Below, in pieces: positions 60,535 to 64,000 of a stretch of 64,000 nucleotides of DNA. Position 1 is the stretch's first letter, and each line of letters opens with the position of its first letter. The translations under genes were made by a program, and so were the position numbers. The notes under the pieces are model-generated. The model was not told the DNA's origin. It worked only from the letters and a program-made list of their open reading frames with translations, and did not search any database. This DNA is from Streptomyces sp. NBC_01451 (GTDB taxonomy: Bacteria > Actinomycetota > Actinomycetes > Streptomycetales > Streptomycetaceae), in contig NZ_CP109479.1 in NCBI RefSeq assembly GCF_036227485.1, forward strand, positions 4,960,001-5,024,000. Direction: 5' to 3'.

Positions 60535-62058
60535 CTACGCCTTGATCGCGGCGACCTCCGCGCCCTCCGGTGCCTCGACCGGGCTGTCGGGCGCCGCCCC
60601 CTGTGTGTTCTCACGGTGGCGCGGGATGAAGGAGGCGAGGAAGAAGGCCAGCAGGGCCGCTCCGGCGCCGATGGCCATGACGACCTTGAAGGCGTCCTCC
60701 GAGGGCAGTGCCACGCCGCCGAAGTCGGTGGTCATCTGGGCCAGGATCACACCGGCGAGGGCGCTGGCGAAGGAGGTGCCCAGGGACCGCATCAGGGTGT
60801 TGAGGCTGTTGGCGGCACCCGTCTGGGTCGGGTCCACGGCGCCCATGATGAGGGCGGGCAGCGCGCCGTAGGTGAAGCCGATGCCGGCGCCGATGACGCA
60901 GGACACCAGGATCAGGTGCCAGACCTCGGACATCAGGAGGAGGTTCAGACCGTAACCGCCGGCCACGATCAGCGCGCCGATCATCAGGGTGACCTTCGGG
61001 CCCTTGGCCTTGGTGACCTTCGCGGACACGGCGGACATGGCCATCATGACCAGGCCCTGCGGGGCCAGCACCAGACCGACGGTCAGCATGGACTTGCCCA
61101 GGCCGTAGCCGGTCTGCTCAGGCAGCTGGAGCAGCTGCGGCAGGACCAGGGACATCGCGAACATCGAGAAGCCGAGCGCGATCGAGGCGAGGTTGGTGAA
61201 CAGCACCTGCGGGCGGACGGTGGTGCGCAGGTCGACCAGCGGCTGCGGGCTGCGCAGCTCCCACCAGCCCCAGGCCAGCAGGATCAGGACGGCCGCGACG
61301 CCCAGGCCGAGGGTCGTGCCGCTGGTCCAGCCCCAGTCGCCGCCCTTGGAGACGGCCAGCAGCAGGGACATCAGACCGGCCGAGAGGCCGAGCGAGCCGA
61401 CCAGGTCGAACCGGCCGCCTGCGCGCACCTTCGACTCGGGGACGATCAGCACGACCAGGACGAGGGCGACGACGCCCAGGGCCGCGGAGACCCAGAAGAG
61501 GAGGTGCCAGTCCCAGTTGTCGGCGATGAACGCGGCGCTGGGGAGCCCCAGCGCACCGCCGACACCGAGCGAGGCGCTCATCAGCGCGGTGGATCCGGCC
61601 AGCCGGTCGGCGGGCAGTACGTCACGCATGATGCTGATGCCGAGCGGTACGACCGCTGCCGCGAGGCCCTGGAGGGCACGTCCGATGATCATCGGGGTGA
61701 GGGAGTCGGCCAGGGCGCAGACCACCGAACCGGACACCAGCAGCACGATGCTGACCAGCAGCATCCGGCGCTTGCCGAACATGTCGCCGAGCCTGCCCAC
61801 CACCGGTGTGGCGACGGAGGCCGCGAGCAGGGTCGCGGTGACCGCCCAGGCGGTGTCGGACGCCGGGGCGTCCAGGAGCTTCGGCAGCTCGGGAACGATC
61901 GGGATGACCAGGGTCTGCATCAGCGAGACGACGATCCCGGCCAGGGCCAGTACCGCCACCACGGCGTTCGGCCTCGGTGGTGGGGGCACCTCCCGCGCCT
62001 TTCGGGCAGCGGGGGAGGACTTTCCCGCTCCGGCGGGACGGGCAAGGGCATTGGACAT
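60535..62058 (-). CDS. MFS drug efflux transporter, DHA2 (14-span) family
   Basis: 507 aa from the ATG at 62058. ATLLAASVATPVVGRLGDMFGKRRMLL is the antiporter loop region (GDMFGKRR motif), GRALQGLAAAVVPLGISI motif C-like, and fourteen spans are countable. The soluble tail is short and Glu/Ala-rich. It probably exports a hydrophobic drug by proton antiport. Two operator copies at 62133-62181 lie 75-124 bases upstream and indicate inducible repression. Confidence 0.88.
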   Translation of the reverse strand: MSNALARPAGAGKSSPAARKAREVPPPPRPNAVVAVLALAGIVVSLMQTLVIPIVPELPKLLDAPASDTAWAVTATLLAASVATPVVGRLGDMFGKRRMLLVSIVLLVSGSVVCALADSLTPMIIGRALQGLAAAVVPLGISIMRDVLPADRLAGSTALMSASLGVGGALGLPSAAFIADNWDWHLLFWVSAALGVVALVLVVLIVPESKVRAGGRFDLVGSLGLSAGLMSLLLAVSKGGDWGWTSGTTLGLGVAAVLILLAWGWWELRSPQPLVDLRTTVRPQVLFTNLASIALGFSMFAMSLVLPQLLQLPEQTGYGLGKSMLTVGLVLAPQGLVMMAMSAVSAKVTKAKGPKVTLMIGALIVAGGYGLNLLLMSEVWHLILVSCVIGAGIGFTYGALPALIMGAVDPTQTGAANSLNTLMRSLGTSFASALAGVILAQMTTDFGGVALPSEDAFKVVMAIGAGAALLAFFLASFIPRHRENTQGAAPDSPVEAPEGAEVAAIKA

Positions 62059-62132
62059 GGCGGCGTGCCTCCGTGGGGCGAGTCGTGGAATCGAGGTGTC
62101 GAATCGAGTGCCTGGCTGGGCCGGGCATCAAT

Positions 62133-62181
62133 TTGCTTGACTTACGCAAGCATAAAGAGAATTGCTTGACTTACGCAAGTT
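62133..62181. promoter_or_regulatory. Paired 20-bp operator, copies 3 and 4
   Basis: TTGCTTGACTTACGCAAGCA (62133-62152) and TTGCTTGACTTACGCAAGTT (62162-62181), 29 bases apart, upstream of the efflux gene and matching the pair near 60.2 kb in sequence, orientation and spacing. Confidence 0.75.
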
Positions 62182-62230
62182 CAATCTGGGGGAGGGTCTG
62201 GTGGCCTGCGTCACAGCGGGCCCGTTCGGT

Positions 62231-63436
62231 CTAGAGGGGCAGTTCGGCGACGACCCCGAAGCCGCCTCCGCACTCCTGGCCGCGGTGCTCCGCACGGAAG
62301 CTCCCGCCCACGGAGTGGGCCCGCTCCCGCATGCCGATGAGGCCGTAACCACCACTGGGGCAAGGGGGGTTGGAAGGATCGGGCTTCTTCCCCGGTCCGT
62401 CGTCGGTGACGGCGAGGACGACGCCGACCGCGGAGTAGGTGAGCCGCACCTCGGCCGAACGGGCGGCGGCGTGCTTGGTGACGTTGGTCAGGGCTTCCTG
62501 CGCTATCCGGTACGCCGTGAGGTCCACCCCGGCCGACAGGGGCCGTGGCTCCCCTTCGACTCTGACGGCGACAGTCAGCCCGGCGTGCTGGAAGGAGGCG
62601 GCGAGCTCGGGCAGCCGGGCGAGTCCCGGAGTGGGCTCCATGGGTGGGTCCCGGTCGTCGGAGTTCCTCAACAGGCCGACGGTGGCCTTGAGTTCACGCA
62701 GGGCCGAGGATGTGGTGCCGGTCAGTTCGGCGACGATCCGCGCCGCCTCGTCCGGCCGGTCGGGCAGCTGCCGGCCGACGGCGCCGGCCTGGAGATTGGC
62801 CAGCACCAGATGGTGGGCGACGACGTCGTGCAGGTCGCGGGCGATCCGCATCCGCTCCTCGGTGACCCGGCGGCGCGCCTCCTCCTCCCGGGTGTGTTCC
62901 GCGTTCTCGGCCCGTGCCCGGACCGCCTCCAGGTAGGCCCCGCGCAGTCGGTTCGCGGTGCCCAGCGAGGTGGGCAGCAGCAGCCAGGCGGCGGGACCGA
63001 CCAGCTTGAGGACCAGTGGTTCACCGGCGGGGCCGACGATCAGCGCCGTGCCGACCAGCAGGACGATGCCACCGCAGGTGAAGGAGTTGGCGGTCTTCCG
63101 GTCCGTACGCAGGGCCAGCGAGTGGAGCGCGACCATGAGCGGTCCGAGCAGCAGGATCGAGAGAACGTGGCCCATGCCGGCCATGGCCGTGGCGCAGAGG
63201 GCGGTCACCGTCACGGTGGTGCGGGGATGGCAGCGGTGCCACAGCAGTGCCACGCAGGAGACTCCCGTCAGCAGCGCGCCGGGCCACCACTGGAGCGCCG
63301 GGCCGCCGGGCAGTGTGAAGAAGCTGCCGGGAAAGGAGCAGGCGAAGACCGCGCCGGCGACAGCCGCGTCGGCGGGGGCGGGACGTTCGACAGGGCTGGG
63401 ACGGTCGCGCAGCTGCCGCTGCGGGCTGCTGATCAT
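62231..63436 (-). CDS. Sensor histidine kinase, HisKA_3 (NarL-partner) type
   Basis: 401 aa from the ATG at 63436. Four or five N-terminal spans (FACSFPGSFFTLPGG through LVGPAAWLLLPTSLG) form the sensor. EERMRIARDLHDVVAHHLVL carries the phospho-accepting His. TAYRIAQEALTNVTKHA and the ATP-binding GLIGMRERAHSVGG follow. Such kinases normally sit beside a LuxR-type response regulator; none is adjacent here, so it is an orphan or its partner lies outside. Confidence 0.88.
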   Translation of the reverse strand: MISSPQRQLRDRPSPVERPAPADAAVAGAVFACSFPGSFFTLPGGPALQWWPGALLTGVSCVALLWHRCHPRTTVTVTALCATAMAGMGHVLSILLLGPLMVALHSLALRTDRKTANSFTCGGIVLLVGTALIVGPAGEPLVLKLVGPAAWLLLPTSLGTANRLRGAYLEAVRARAENAEHTREEEARRRVTEERMRIARDLHDVVAHHLVLANLQAGAVGRQLPDRPDEAARIVAELTGTTSSALRELKATVGLLRNSDDRDPPMEPTPGLARLPELAASFQHAGLTVAVRVEGEPRPLSAGVDLTAYRIAQEALTNVTKHAAARSAEVRLTYSAVGVVLAVTDDGPGKKPDPSNPPCPSGGYGLIGMRERAHSVGGSFRAEHRGQECGGGFGVVAELPL

Positions 63437-63689
63437 GGGGAGAGCGATTCCTGTCCGGTGGTGGTGGCGGGCCGACGACGGCGAGGGGCGGTCGGCGGCT
63501 TCGGGTGCGCCCGCGGGGGGTGGCGTCGAGTGGTGTCGGTGTCGTCGGGGCGGATACCGAAGGGGGGCGTTCCGGTGGCCGCCCCGACGACTGCGCCGTC
63601 CCCGTCCCCACGGGTGCGGCGCGGCGGGACCTCTCCGATCGAGGTGGCCCCGGTCCGGGTGCCGGCGGCTGGGCGGGCCGCCGGTGGCG

Positions 63690-63791
63690 TCAGGTGGTGG
63701 GGTGGCCCCAGCCGTGCCAGGCGGCGACGAGGGCGGCCACACCGGCCGCGACCGCTCCGGTGAGGAGGAGGCAGGTCAGGGCGGTGGTCAC
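63690..63791 (-). CDS. 33-residue membrane peptide
   Basis: GTG at 63791 overlaps the TGA of the gene before it (GTGA). It encodes TTALTCLLLTGAVAAGVAAL and a short AWHGWGHPTT end: one membrane helix and little else. Translational coupling and intact bias suggest it is real. Small single-span peptides of this kind occur in Streptomyces development, but no specific family was recognised. The 253 bases between it and the kinase hold nothing clear. Confidence 0.45.
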   Translation of the reverse strand: MTTALTCLLLTGAVAAGVAALVAAWHGWGHPTT

Positions 63792-63976
63792 GGTCGTACG
63801 CCGCTCAGTGCCGGGTCGGCCTGCAGTGGAGGGAGCAGAGCCTGCCAGAGGGGCTTGACGCGCCCGCCGGCGTAGCCGGTCCGGGGCGAGCCGGTGGCCG
63901 GGACTGTGGCGGTTGCGGTGGCTGTCGGGCGACTGGTGCGGCCTGCTTCGACCGCCGGGGTGGGGGTGTGCGGCAT
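63788..63976 (-). CDS. Small hypothetical protein coupled to a membrane peptide
   Basis: 62 aa from the ATG at 63976 with AGGAG about 6 bases upstream. The first 40 residues are Thr/Ala/Pro-rich (TATATATVPATGSP); the end GGRVKPLWQALLPPLQADPA is more ordered. It overlaps the 33-residue peptide gene by 4 bases. No family was recognised. Confidence 0.5.
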   Translation of the reverse strand: MPHTPTPAVEAGRTSRPTATATATVPATGSPRTGYAGGRVKPLWQALLPPLQADPALSGVRP

Positions 63977-64000
63977 GGAGGGCTCCTGGGGCGCTTGTTG

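Noticed and set aside
62162..63763. Plus-strand open frame opposite the histidine kinase
   Set aside because: The minus strand has all kinase boxes; the plus product is Gly/Arg-rich and lacks motifs.

Overview
The window looks like a chromosomal stretch of a high-GC actinomycete, most likely Streptomyces. Signs of this are the strong G/C bias at third codon positions, an SsgA-like sporulation protein at the left edge, many secreted hydrolases with Tat/Sec-like leaders, GTG and TTG starts, long GC-rich hairpin terminators, and Streptomyces-type small-molecule biosynthesis genes. No rRNA, tRNA or CRISPR array was seen. All family names come from reading motifs; no database search was run.

Left part (1-29 kb): an SsgA-like fragment; an ECF sigma factor fused to a zinc-finger/membrane/Pro-Glu-repeat tail; a secreted lysyl-oxidase-domain protein; an RTX calcium-binding protein; a PL9-type pectate lyase behind a promoter whose start point carries a LacI-type palindrome; a decayed patch (8.3-10.2 kb) with an IS630 transposase remnant and a frameshifted gene; a LamG protein; a truncated AraC regulator; a secreted lipase; two small secreted proteins; an orphan response regulator; a YtrA-type GntR/ABC operon (17.8-20.2 kb); two very large convergent subtilases sharing a 25-bp-stem terminator; a serine/glycine nonapeptide-repeat protein; and a YefM/RelE-type toxin-antitoxin pair.

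Middle (29.2-50.9 kb): a probable biosynthetic gene cluster. A tightly overlapping minus-strand operon runs from about 49.1 kb down to 33.6 kb. GriI-like and GriH-like enzymes would make 3-amino-4-hydroxybenzoate from aspartate semialdehyde and DHAP. An AMP ligase, two ACPs, a ketosynthase, a short ketosynthase-like partner and a FabG-like reductase would load and extend it. CreE-like and CreD-like enzymes would turn aspartate into nitrosuccinate and then nitrous acid, and a second ANL enzyme is a candidate diazotase. An extended SDR, a V4R-like protein and an MFS exporter are in the same operon. A PobA-like hydroxylase, an O-methyltransferase with an unknown N-terminal domain, a Rieske oxygenase and a second MFS transporter flank it. 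I infer a diazotised, or diazo-then-deaminated, aryl polyene or arylpentadienoate related to cremeomycin and avenalumic acid.

Right part (51-64 kb): a secreted ricin-B/CAP protein; a frameshifted small gene and a 41-codon peptide gene; a third giant subtilase paralogous to the one at 20.3 kb; a membrane protein and a small helical protein that share an unusual NQAIG motif and may form an amyloid-type signalling pair; a GtrA-like protein and a DHA2 efflux pump that both carry paired copies of a 20-bp operator; an orphan histidine kinase; and two tiny coupled genes at the edge.
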